Below, one piece after another: positions 43,790 to 53,455 of a stretch of DNA of 64,000 nucleotides. Both the position numbers and the translations under genes were made by a program. Numbering within the stretch: the stretch's first letter is position 1; each line of letters starts with the position of its first letter. The notes under the pieces are model-generated. The model ran no database searches. It was not told the origin of the DNA and saw only the letters and a list, made by a program, of their open reading frames with translations. This stretch comes from Chlorops oryzae (lineage: Eukaryota > Arthropoda > Insecta > Diptera > Chloropidae). The DNA lies in NCBI GenBank assembly GCA_020466095.1, contig CM035808.1:71541119-71605118 (forward strand), written 5' to 3'.

Positions 43790-44419
43790 AAAATACCTGC
43801 ACAATTTCTGGAAGTTTTCACAGGGATCCATTCTTCTAAATGAAACATAACCTTGCAAATCGTTCAATGAATCTTCAAAATATAGACAAATAATGCCTAT
43901 TTTGCATCAAATGCAACTGTCGTATGCAAATGCTTCACTTCAAAATAGCTATTTTACTCCCGAAATTGTAATTCTTTTATATTCCACAATTTTCGCTGTC
44001 AGCTGTGTTAAAGGTCTTCAAATCAAAAATTTCATATTTGTATTTGATATAATAATATTTCAACAATAACTTAGCAGTGCCAAAATTACAATTGTATGGA
44101 TTTTTTTATTTAATTTTCATGTCAGGATTCTTTGGAATTGCCCATATGCATTAAAATAAAATTAAAAATTTACTTACGGTCGCAAACGTACGGAACTTTG
44201 AAAAATACTAAAGAATCGTTAGTTTTGCCCCCAAAAAGAATTCGTTTTACGAATTGCAACGCCAAACTTGTTTAATTTACTTTGTTTCCAACACGTGATT
44301 TCGCTTAATATGAAGATACAGTGAAAAAGTAATTTTTGGGCGCGAACGTACGATTTGAGCATAGATAGGAATCAAATTCAAAAATAACAGCAATTCGAAC
44401 TTTTTCTTGCCTCCTTGCA
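43790..44419. other. No recognisable gene
   Basis: AT-rich DNA with two similar words (GGGCGCGAACGTACG near 44338 and GGTCGCAAACGTACGG near 44178). No domain-bearing frame is visible. Confidence 0.35.
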
Positions 44420-44830
44420 TTTTTATACCCAACGCACTCTGTGTCGAAGCTATATTGCTTTTATGTGGTTAAGTGTAACACCCAGAACCAGTCGTGATAC
44501 CATACCCATACAAAATATATAGATATGTACATGATCAGCGTCACCAGGAGATTCGATTCGTCTGTCTGTATACAGTTTCCTTATTGAAGGAGTTGAGCTA
44601 TCTTGATGAAATTTGCTATGCGTGCTCACAGGGACATGAGTAAGAACTAGTTCGAGAATGGACCCAATGAACCATTTTTAGAGGTACCTCCAGTACTAGG
44701 GCCTTTTACGAAAATCACAAATACTACTTTAAAATCATAGTTTTTCAAGATATTTTTATGAATGGCGTGGCAGAAGGGCGTTTTTCGCAAATTGTCTCCT
44801 ACACCCAAAACTCAAATGGGACTTGAACGA
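44420..44830 (+). repeat. Repeat R, copy 3, first part
   Basis: It runs parallel to copy 1: TTTATACCCAACGCACTCTG, GTGTAACACCCAGAACCAGT, GATCAGCGTCACCAGGAGA and GGTACCTCCAGTACTAGGG. A deletion precedes GGCGTGGCAGAAGGGCG. It is interrupted at ACTTGAACGA by a 707-bp insert, continues at 45538-45606, and after a much larger nest of insertions ends at 63455-63575. Confidence 0.75.
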
Positions 44831-45537
44831 GCACGAAACGAGCAAATGAGAGCGAAAATTCGTTGCTCGCGTGTACAGATATAAAGAGCGCACTCGCAAC
44901 GAGCTCAGTTGTTGTTAAGAAGCGAATGAAGCAAGACGTTTGTTGAATGATTTATGCGAATTGATTTTCGGAATATTTTGACGAAAGATTATACCTCGAG
45001 TGCCATACACTGTGCAGATTGAAGCATACGAAATTTTAAATTTATCCATCTGTCTTTTTCAAGACAATGTTTTTTCGAATATTTTTCATTAATAGTATTA
45101 GTTTTATTACCAATAGTTTTTGGCGTATAACGTATTTTTAGGCTTAAGAACTCTTTTTGATATTATATATTTGCATGTTTTTCTCTTCTTTTAGGATTAA
45201 GCCAGCTTCGATTTTGATGAACTTATCAATTCCTTGAAATAAGGCTTTTTATTTTAAAATTTTAATTTGCCTTTTTTAATCTTAACATAATTTAGTTTTA
45301 TTTTTAAATGTTCACTGACACTGAAAAATCAACCACTACAATTCATTCAGTGCAAAGCAGAGAGCTATTTTGGTTAAAATAATGCTTTGTGAGTTTAGTT
45401 AGGCATGAATACTTCTGGAGGTAAGACCTATGTCGCTCGTCTTCGCAAAATGAAGGGCGAGTTTGTATTTGATGAAGTTGTTGCACCACTATATGTTCAT
45501 GAGCTTAGCTTTGCTTATGCATTGCGCCCAGCTCTGC
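44831..45537 (+). mobile_element. Unidentified 707-bp insertion with 10-bp duplication
   Basis: ACTTGAACGA occurs at both edges (44821-44830 and 45538-45547), and copy 1 of repeat R has a single ACTTGAACGA at this place. The insert has no inverted ends and no poly(A). Near its left edge is a strong core promoter. Near its right edge, an ATG in TAGTTAGGCATG (45405) opens a frame of about 45 codons (MNTSGGKTYVARLRKMKGEF ...) that runs into the flank. GGAG-GTAAGA lies inside this frame and could be a splice donor. I do not recognise it. Confidence 0.6.
44880..44938 (+). promoter_or_regulatory. Consensus RNA polymerase II core promoter (TATA + Inr + DPE)
   Basis: TATAAA at 44880-44885, TCAGTT at 44905-44910 (A+1 at 44907) and AGACG at 44934-44938. 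The spacing puts TATA at -27 and the DPE exactly at +28 to +32, as in Drosophila core promoters. CGAAAATTCG upstream (about 44863) resembles one heat-shock-element dyad, which is weak evidence on its own. Confidence 0.6.
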
Positions 45538-45727
45538 ACTTGAACGAAAGTTGGCACGGTATGCTTCATATGTAGCCATAAACATTACCCCCAAAAATTT
45601 TCTTGATCGGTCCCTTTTACATTAGGGCAAGGTAGGTAGGTAGAAATGGCAGCTGCTTGCTCACTTAGGCGCAGTAGGTTGGCCCGTTGTGGTACCACAA
45701 AAATGTCATGACACACCCCTTACACAT

Positions 45728-46390
45728 CTAGTGGGGAAGCCAATTTGACTTCCTAATGAACCGAGCAATATCCTTGACTCTCAATTCGGACAGCTCGGTG
45801 AGACTGATGAAGAAGGAGTACCCAAGGAGAGACCGTCTTCTTCTTGCTAGGGCCGGGCATTGGCACATAAGGTGAAAGACAGATTCTTCCTCCTCTTCTG
45901 AGCGACAACTCCGGCAAAAGTCATTATTCGGTACACCTAGTCTTGCAGCGTGTCTACCGAATAGGCAGTGACCGGTGAGTGTTGCCACCGTCTGGTGGAT
46001 GGAGACGCTGCTTAGACTTACTAGCTCTCTGGACCGTCTCCTGTTCAGAGGCGGACAGGTTTGTCTAGCAACCCAGCAGGAGTCTTCAGTAACCCATCGC
46101 TCGTTTGCTAGGATTAGGTACTTTTCTTTGATGAGAAGTTTTACTGTTGCCAGTGAAACTCCGATGATGGAAAAGGAGACATCTGATAGCAATGTACCAA
46201 TTTTAGCCAATTCGTCTGCCTCGCAATTTCCTTCAATGTCCCTGTGTCCCGGTACCCAAAGAAGGGATACCGTGTAATGTCCCGCTATCTCGTTAAGAGA
46301 TGTCCGGCATTCGCGAACAAGCTTGGATGTGGATTCGACCCCATCCAGGGATTTGAAGGCTGCCTGGCTGTCGGTGAAGATGTTAATATT
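45728..46390 (-). pseudogene. LOA-type ORF2, C-terminal RNase H half
   Basis: The minus strand reads NINIFTDSQAAFKSL (third catalytic position), LLWVPGHRDIEGN with CEADELAK (H and D), and then a cysteine/histidine cluster near the end: TLTGHCLFGRHAARLG, CRSCRSEEEE and VFHLMCQCPALARRR. It stops at 45728. The Cys/His cluster is the usual C-terminal finger of this LINE group. The first half of RNase H is on the other side of the Jockey insertion, ending at the same NINIF. Confidence 0.88.
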
Positions 46391-46469
46391 TTTTTTTTTT
46401 TTTTTGCACGTGTTTTTATTATTGTATCTTAAAAAAAACTTATGAACTAACAATAAGTGAAAAATCTTA

Positions 46470-46497
46470 ATACTAGAATATAATATATATATATATA
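46470..46497. repeat. TA microsatellite at the left edge of the satellite array
   Basis: ATATAATATATATATATATA lies at the left, and a similar but longer TA run lies at 53300-53350 at the right edge. I infer that one TA tract of the Jockey 3' UTR was the insertion point of the array. Confidence 0.7.
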
Positions 46498-46619
46498 TAA
46501 TATTTTTGAATTATTATTTGGGCTTTTTGGTCTCTCATTTTTCGCTTATAGTGAAAAATGTAATTTTTGGCAATTGAAAAAATTTATTTTTCATAAATTG
46601 CCGAGAAGTGTGGAAAGCC

Positions 46620-46666
46620 GATACGACCGGTTTCGAACCTAGCTTACAGGTTCATCATCAGGTATC
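46620..46666 (-). ncRNA. Type I hammerhead ribozyme motif, satellite unit 1
   Basis: On the minus strand (47 nt): GAUAC (stem I 5' side), CUGAUGA (conserved core C3-A9), one extra U, GAACC-UGUAAGCUA-GGUUC (stem II hairpin), GAAA (G12-A15.1), CC/GGU (stem III, ACC pairs with GGU), C17 of the GUC cleavage triplet, then GUAUC (stem I 3' side). All invariant core bases are present. Stem I can extend outward through AAA/UUU, GG/CC, UGU/ACA and AAG/CUU with bulges. Stem III has no loop and is self-complementary (ACCGGU), so efficient folding probably needs two motifs side by side, as in dimeric hammerheads. The unpaired U after A9 is the one departure from the consensus. Confidence 0.82.
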
Positions 46667-46914
46667 TTTAACCAACACCTTAGCCACTCTGACCACCTCA
46701 GCGATGTGAGGTAGGTCGGCTGAATTGTGCATATATATACACCATTGGCGTGCCCGCCTTATTGTTAATTGTTATTTTTTGACCATCTGAATATTTATTT
46801 TTGAATTATTATTTGGGCTTTTTGGTCTCTCATTTTTCGCTTATAGTGAAAAATGTAATTTTTGGCAATTGAAAAAATTTATTTTTCATAAATTGCCGAG
46901 AAGTGTGGAAAGCC

Positions 46915-46961
46915 GATACGACCGGTTTCGAACCTAGCTTACAGGTTCATCATCAGGTATC
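46915..46961 (-). ncRNA. Hammerhead ribozyme motif, unit 2
   Basis: Identical to the 46620-46666 motif, 295 nt further along. Confidence 0.82.
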
Positions 46962-47212
46962 TTTAACCAACACCTTAGCCACTCTGACCACCTCAGCGAT
47001 GTGAGGTAGGTCGGCTGAATTGTGCATATATATACACCATTGGCGTGCCCGCCTTATTGTTAATTGTTATTTTTTGACCATCTGAATATTTATTTTTGAA
47101 TTATTATTTGGGCTTTTTGGTCTCTCATTTTTCGCTTATAGTGAAAAATGTAATTTTTGGCAATTGAAAAAATTTTTTTTTTTTCATAAATTGCCGAGAA
47201 GTGTGGAAAGCC

Positions 47213-47259
47213 GATACGACCGGTTTCGAACCTAGCTTACAGGTTCATCATCAGGTATC
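47213..47259 (-). ncRNA. Hammerhead ribozyme motif, unit 3
   Basis: Identical motif; this unit is 298 nt because of a longer T-run upstream. Confidence 0.82.
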
Positions 47260-47507
47260 TTTAACCAACACCTTAGCCACTCTGACCACCTCAGCGATGT
47301 GAGGTAGGTCGGCTGAATTGTGCATATATATACACCATTGGCGTGCCCGCCTTATTGTTAATTGTTATTTTTTGACCATCTGAATATTTATTTTTGAATT
47401 ATTATTTGGGCTTTTTGGTCTCTCATTTTTCGCTTATAGTGAAAAATGTAATTTTTGGCAATTGAAAAAATTTATTTTTCATAAATTGCCGAGAAGTGTG
47501 GAAAGCC

Positions 47508-47554
47508 GATACGACCGGTTTCGAACCTAGCTTACAGGTTCATCATCAGGTATC
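47508..47554 (-). ncRNA. Hammerhead ribozyme motif, unit 4
   Basis: Identical motif, 295 nt from the previous one. Confidence 0.82.
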
Positions 47555-47802
47555 TTTAACCAACACCTTAGCCACTCTGACCACCTCAGCGATGTGAGGT
47601 AGGTCGGCTGAATTGTGCATATATATACACCATTGGCGTGCCCGCCTTATTGTTAATTGTTATTTTTTGACCATCTGAATATTTATTTTTGAATTATTAT
47701 TTGGGCTTTTTGGTCTCTCATTTTTCGCTTATAGTGAAAAATGTAATTTTTGGCAATTGAAAAAATTTATTTTTCATAAATTGCCGAGAAGTGTGGAAAG
47801 CC

Positions 47803-47849
47803 GATACGACCGGTTTCGAACCTAGCTTACAGGTTCATCATCAGGTATC
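47803..47849 (-). ncRNA. Hammerhead ribozyme motif, unit 5
   Basis: Identical motif, 295 nt from the previous one. Confidence 0.82.
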
Positions 47850-48097
47850 TTTAACCAACACCTTAGCCACTCTGACCACCTCAGCGATGTGAGGTAGGTC
47901 GGCTGAATTGTGCATATATATACACCATTGGCGTGCCCGCCTTATTGTTAATTGTTATTTTTTGACCATCTGAATATTTATTTTTGAATTATTATTTGGG
48001 CTTTTTGGTCTCTCATTTTTCGCTTATAGTGAAAAATGTAATTTTTGGCAATTGAAAAAATTTATTTTTCATAAATTGCCGAGAAGTGTGGAAAGCC

Positions 48098-48144
48098 GAT
48101 ACGACCGGTTTCGAACCTAGCTTACAGGTTCATCATCAGGTATC
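48098..48144 (-). ncRNA. Hammerhead ribozyme motif, unit 6
   Basis: Identical motif, 295 nt from the previous one. Confidence 0.82.
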
Positions 48145-48392
48145 TTTAACCAACACCTTAGCCACTCTGACCACCTCAGCGATGTGAGGTAGGTCGGCTG
48201 AATTGTGCATATATATACACCATTGGCGTGCCCGCCTTATTGTTAATTGTTATTTTTTGACCATCTGAATATTTATTTTTGAATTATTATTTGGGCTTTT
48301 TGGTCTCTCATTTTTCGCTTATAGTGAAAAATGTAATTTTTGGCAATTGAAAAAATTTATTTTTCATAAATTGCCGAGAAGTGTGGAAAGCC

Positions 48393-48439
48393 GATACGAC
48401 CGGTTTCGAACCTAGCTTACAGGTTCATCATCAGGTATC
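48393..48439 (-). ncRNA. Hammerhead ribozyme motif, unit 7
   Basis: Identical motif, 295 nt from the previous one. Confidence 0.82.
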
Positions 48440-48687
48440 TTTAACCAACACCTTAGCCACTCTGACCACCTCAGCGATGTGAGGTAGGTCGGCTGAATTG
48501 TGCATATATATACACCATTGGCGTGCCCGCCTTATTGTTAATTGTTATTTTTTGACCATCTGAATATTTATTTTTGAATTATTATTTGGGCTTTTTGGTC
48601 TCTCATTTTTCGCTTATAGTGAAAAATGTAATTTTTGGCAATTGAAAAAATTTATTTTTCATAAATTGCCGAGAAGTGTGGAAAGCC

Positions 48688-48734
48688 GATACGACCGGTT
48701 TCGAACCTAGCTTACAGGTTCATCATCAGGTATC
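48688..48734 (-). ncRNA. Hammerhead ribozyme motif, unit 8 (next to the LINE segment)
   Basis: Identical motif in the last, truncated unit of block 1. The stem I extension is kept up to the LINE junction at 48758. Confidence 0.82.
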
Positions 48735-48758
48735 TTTAACCAACACCTTAGCCACTCT

Positions 48759-51700
48759 GCTTGCGCCATGTGAGTCGGCGATCTAAGTGAATGCCTAGAT
48801 ATCTCACTTCATTGGCCTGTGGAACTCGTGTGCTATTAAGCATAATTGGAGGGCATGTCTCGCGACGCAGCGTGAAAGTTATGTGGGTGCATTTGCTTTC
48901 ATTTACTTTTATTCTCCAGTTCGCAAGCCAGTCTTCAACAATATGAAGATGATTATTAAGAACTCGAGAGGCGACCGCAGGGTCGCTGTGTGCATACAAA
49001 ATTGCTGTGTCATCTGCAAATGTAGATGTGAATAGCTCTGGGGAAACAGGCAGGTCAGCCGTGTATATCAAATATAACAATGGCCCGAGGATGCTGCCTT
49101 GAGGTACGCCTGCTGAGATGTGGAACTCATTCGTCGTGTGAGTTCCATATCTAATTTTGAACTTCCTTTCAGAGAGGTACGATTGTAGGACTTTGTGGGT
49201 ATTATTGGGTAGTGTTTGTTTTATTTTAAACACTAAACCAGAATGCCAAACCTTGTCAAAGGCTTGTGAAATATCCAGAAATATGGCAGAGCAGTATTTC
49301 TTTTTTTCAAACGCGTTTCTGATTTCGGTAGTAACTCTGTTTACTTGTTCAATAGTACCATGGCTTTTTCGAAAACCAAACTGGTGCTCGGGGATTACTC
49401 TGGAGCTTTGCAAGGACGGTAAAATTTTTGCCAAGAGACATTTTTCAAAAACTTTTGAGAACACAGGCAGTAGACTAATTGGCCTATATGATGATGGCAA
49501 TGAGGGATCTTTTCCTGGCTTAGGGATCATGATGATGTTTGAAATTTTCCAGGCTCGAGGGTAAAATCCTATTCTTAATATAGCATTAAATATTAAGAGG
49601 ATTAGTCTTGTGGCTGCGGCCGGGAGTTGTTGTATCATCTGTGGCGTAATAAGATCAAAGCCTGCTGCCTTTTTTGGGTTTAGCTCTTTAATGATAGTTT
49701 GAACGTCTTTATGCTGAAATGAACGTATATTTTCGTTTAGACGTGGGTGAGTTTGTGGTAAACGGTAAGGGTTGGTAGGTGGATTAGGCTTAAAAACGTT
49801 TTCTAGGTACTTAGCAAAAAGATGAGCTTTTTCTTCATCCTTTCTAGCCCAACTTCCAGTGTTGGTACGCAGGGGTGATACGTTTATTTTGGGTGCCTTC
49901 ATCTTTTTGTTTGTTTTCCATAGAGAGTAATTAGTTTCGGCTGTTGGGCTCAATTTTCGTGTGAAGTTTTCTAAATTAGTTCTCAGATCATTATCAAGAG
50001 CTTCTCTTAGGCGCTTAGTTGCTTGTGTTAAGTTGTACTTTGCGGAGGGTGATCGTTGACGCTGCCATTCTCTTCGTAGGCGTCTTTTTTCTCGAACAAG
50101 GGTTTCGATCTCGCTTGGTATTATTGGGTTTCTGATTGATTTTGGGGTAGCGTGAACTGCGGCCGATATTATGATATCGTTTAGTTCTGTTATGGCTTCC
50201 TCAATATCACTTTCGCTCCGGAGGATCGTGTTCTCGTTCAAATGAGAGCTAATATATTTTTTAAACTTGAGCCAGTCGGTTTTCTTTGTTATAATTCTCC
50301 CGGGTTTTTCAGTGAGTGTGGGCACGCCCATCATTGTTATTATAATAGGGGAATGATCGGATGACAGATCGAAGCTGGGTGCAGCATGTATTTCGCTACG
50401 ATCAAAGTTTTTGCTGACTGCAAAATCAATGAGGTCGGGTTTTTTTTTGCAAGTCGGAAGGTCGGTAAGTGGGTTGACCTGTTGAAATACAGTCAAAATT
50501 TTCACGACTATTTATTATAAGTGCATATAATTGTCGCCCTTTGGGGTTAATTAATCTAGAGCCCCAGTGTGGGTGCTTAGCATTATAATCCCCAGCTGCT
50601 ATGAATTTGTTGCCAAGCTTTTGGAAGTACTCTAAAAATTGTGTACCAGTAACAGAAAATCTCGGTGGGCAGTAAACTGCACTTAGAGCGATAATGCTGT
50701 TACCATAATGCAATGAGATAGAGGTTGCTTGTAAGTAATTTTGGAAAAATGCATCCATTAAACTGTGTTTTATTCGAGTTTTGATCAAAACACCGGTGCC
50801 GCCGTGTGCCTTTCCATCTGGGTGATGAGTGCCATAAAACGTATAATTTTTAATAGTAAAATTATATATGCTTGTAAGGTGGGTTTCACTGACGAGCATT
50901 ACGTCAATTGAATGTAATTCAAGAAATGTTTGAATTTCAAGCTTGTGTTGTCGAATGCCGTTAGCATTCCAATGACAAATTTTTAAGACACTCATTTCTT
51001 TGCAATTAGAATTTGCATGAGTTGGCTTTGAGCCCGCATCATCTCTAGCAGCATTGATTGCACAGTTGAAGTGAACTGCATCATGCGGTTAGTCAAATTT
51101 GAGATCATTGATTCCAAATTTGATATGGCACCTTGAGGGTGTACCGCAGTGTTCGACCTGACAGCGTCAGCGTACGAAATAGTCATAGGAGTACGACCAG
51201 GATGTGCTGCTGTCGCAAGAGATGCTTGAGGTTGGGTCGCAGTGTTAGACTTTACTGCGTCAGCATATGAAAATGCTGTGGGAGGAAGAGCAGCTAATGC
51301 TGGCCCTTGCTGGCTCGGCAGGAAGTTCGGAACTTCTTGATGAGTTTTCCGCTTGGGTTGGTCTTTTTTTTTTATTGTCATGTAGATTGGGCATCCACGA
51401 TAACTCGCTTTGTGGTTACCACCACAGTTGCTGCATTTTCTTACATCAGGGTTGTCTTGATCAACTTGACAAGAGTTCGAAGAATGCCGATCTCCACATG
51501 TAGCGCACACGGGGTGCAATGTGCAATAGTTTTGCGTGTGACCAAATTCTTGGCAATTAGAGCATTGAACCGGCCCTTTCCGCTTATGAGGCTCTTCGAC
51601 CGTAATTTTGCAGTGTTGCAAAAATTGCAGATTGTATATTGGGTGGACCTCGTTCTTTTTTAGTTTTTGGGAGTTGGCTGAAGGATCAAGCTCAATGCGA

Positions 51701-51858
51701 TATAGGGGTTGCGGAATATTTTGTTTGTTTTTAATATTAAAAACGGTTTTCGTTAGAAAACCTGCAGCTTGCAGAGCGCCTTTGATCTCTGCTGGGTCAA
51801 CTGAGGGCTCGATGCCTTTTATTACTACCACTAAACCTTTGCTTGCTTTAAGCTGGTA
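48759..51858 (-). pseudogene. Second copy of the Jockey coding region (3.1 kb, truncated at both ends), embedded in the satellite
   Basis: It is collinear with about 53873-56974 and differs at only a few bases (for example GTCGGAAGG against GTCGAAAGG, and CATGCGGTT against CATGCAGTT). It holds the ORF1 C-terminal part (51840-50992, with the CSNCQEFGHTQNYC knuckles), the endonuclease (50995-50426) and most of the RT (50505-48759, with TFADDTAILYAH). It shares the nine-A frameshift of the other copy. There is no poly(A) and no target duplication. Its ends meet the satellite at CACTCTG/CTTGCGCC and GGTAGGTA/GGTCGGC with a few bases of overlap, so it arrived by copying or recombination, not by retrotransposition. 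Confidence 0.9.
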
Positions 51859-52331
51859 GGTAGGTCGGCTGAATTGTGCATATATATACACCATTGGCGT
51901 GCCCGCCTTATTGTTAATTGTTATTTTTTGACCATCTGAATATTTATTTTTGAATTATTATTTGGGCTTTTTGGTCTCTCATTTTTCGCTTATAGTGAAA
52001 AATGTAATTTTTGGCAATTGAAAAAATTTATTTTTCATAAATTGCCGAGAAGTGTGGAAAGCCGATACGACCGGTTTCGAACCTAGCTTACAGGTTCATC
52101 ATCAGGTATCTTTAACCAACACCTTAGCCACTCTGACCACCTCAGCGATGTGAGGTAGGTCGGCTGAATTGTGCATATATATACACCATTGGCGTGCCCG
52201 CCTTATTGTTAATTGTTATTTTTTGACCATCTGAATATTTATTTTTGAATTATTATTTGGGCTTTTTGGTCTCTCATTTTTCGCTTATAGTGAAAAATGT
52301 AATTTTTGGCAATTGAAAAAATTTTTTTTTT
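51859..52331 (-). repeat. 295-bp satellite, block 2 (about 1.6 units, same orientation as block 1)
   Basis: It resumes at GGTCGGCTGAATTGTGC, 18 bp further in the unit than where block 1 stopped, so the LINE segment replaces only ACCACCTCAGCGATGTGA. It ends in a T-run, where the array turns round. Confidence 0.9.
52064..52110 (-). ncRNA. Hammerhead ribozyme motif, unit 9
   Basis: Identical motif in block 2, the last one on the minus strand. Confidence 0.82.
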
Positions 52332-52515
52332 TTCACTATAAGCGAAAAATGAGAGACCAAAAAGCCCAAATAATAATTCAAAAATAAATATTCAGATGGT
52401 CAAAAAATAACAATTAACAATAAGGCGGGCACGCCAATGGTGTATATATATGCACAATTCAGCCGACCTACCTCACATCGCTGAGGTGGTCAGAGTGGCT
52501 AAGGTGTTGGTTAAA

Positions 52516-52562
52516 GATACCTGATGATGAACCTGTAAGCTAGGTTCGAAACCGGTCGTATC
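52516..52562 (+). ncRNA. Hammerhead ribozyme motif, unit 10 (plus strand)
   Basis: Same 47-nt motif, now on the plus strand. Predicted cleavage follows C at 52557 (GGUC|GUAUC). Confidence 0.82.
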
Positions 52563-52810
52563 GGCTTTCCACACTTCTCGGCAATTTATGAAAAATAAAT
52601 TTTTTCAATTGCCAAAAATTACATTTTTCACTATAAGCGAAAAATGAGAGACCAAAAAGCCCAAATAATAATTCAAAAATAAATATTCAGATGGTCAAAA
52701 AATAACAATTAACAATAAGGCGGGCACGCCAATGGTGTATATATATGCACAATTCAGCCGACCTACCTCACATCGCTGAGGTGGTCAGAGTGGCTAAGGT
52801 GTTGGTTAAA

Positions 52811-52857
52811 GATACCTGATGATGAACCTGTAAGCTAGGTTCGAAACCGGTCGTATC
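52811..52857 (+). ncRNA. Hammerhead ribozyme motif, unit 11 (plus strand)
   Basis: Identical motif, 295 nt from unit 10. Confidence 0.82.
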
Positions 52858-53105
52858 GGCTTTCCACACTTCTCGGCAATTTATGAAAAATAAATTTTTT
52901 CAATTGCCAAAAATTACATTTTTCACTATAAGCGAAAAATGAGAGACCAAAAAGCCCAAATAATAATTCAAAAATAAATATTCAGATGGTCAAAAAATAA
53001 CAATTAACAATAAGGCGGGCACGCCAATGGTGTATATATATGCACAATTCAGCCGACCTACCTCACATCGCTGAGGTGGTCAGAGTGGCTAAGGTGTTGG
53101 TTAAA

Positions 53106-53152
53106 GATACCTGATGATGAACCTGTAAGCTAGGTTCGAAACCGGTCGTATC
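53106..53152 (+). ncRNA. Hammerhead ribozyme motif, unit 12 (plus strand)
   Basis: Identical motif, 295 nt from unit 11. Confidence 0.82.
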
Positions 53153-53299
53153 GGCTTTCCACACTTCTCGGCAATTTATGAAAAATAAATTTTTTCAATT
53201 GCCAAAAATTACATTTTTCACTATAAGCGAAAAATGAGAGACCAAAAAGCCCAAATAATAATTCAAAAATAAATATTCAGATGGTCAAAAAATAACAAT

Positions 53300-53344
<45 letters not shown>

Positions 53345-53352
53345 ATATATAT
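53300..53352. repeat. TA microsatellite at the right edge of the satellite array
   Basis: ATATATAATATATATATATA and further TA dinucleotides separate the satellite from the Jockey 3' UTR. Confidence 0.85.
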
Positions 53353-53455
53353 ATGTATTTATATTATTTGGCCTCCGGTCCAAGCCAACGCATGGATTAG
53401 GCTGCCTTTAGTGTGTTGAATTGCTCCAAGGCTGTTACAGAGGGTAATAGGAGAA

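Larger units (their letters stand above)
46498..48758 (-). repeat. 295-bp satellite, block 1 (about 7.7 units)
   Basis: The unit carries GAATTATTATTTGGGCTTTT, CATTTTTCGC-TTATA-GTGAAAAATG (inverted), GCCGATACGACCGGTTTCGA, TAGCCACTCTGACCACCTCA, CAGCGATGTGAGG and ACCATTGGCGTGCCCGCC. The period is 295 bp in all but one unit (298 because of a longer T-run near 47171-47184). Units read identical apart from that run. Each has a hammerhead motif on the minus strand. The block stops abruptly at CCACTCTG, where Jockey coding DNA begins. Confidence 0.95.
52332..53300 (+). repeat. 295-bp satellite, block 3, inverted (about 3.3 units)
   Basis: From CACTATAAGCGAAAAATGAG the array continues as the reverse complement of blocks 1-2. 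Blocks 2 and 3 therefore form a large palindrome, with the T-run at 52320-52334 and a short missing piece of the unit at the centre. It ends in AACAATTA, going into a TA microsatellite. Confidence 0.92.

Noticed and set aside
46600..46740. A true tRNA gene of the Ser/Leu type in each satellite unit
   Set aside because: The A- and B-box words are present, but no acceptor stem, anticodon arm or discriminator region pairs properly, and the same bases form a better hammerhead.
51840..51894. MVYIYAQFS... as a new N-terminus for the truncated Jockey ORF1
   Set aside because: It is satellite sequence read through the junction, with no evidence of expression.
46498..53300. CRISPR array
   Set aside because: The regular repeats are full 295-bp satellite units without unique spacers, in a fly genome.
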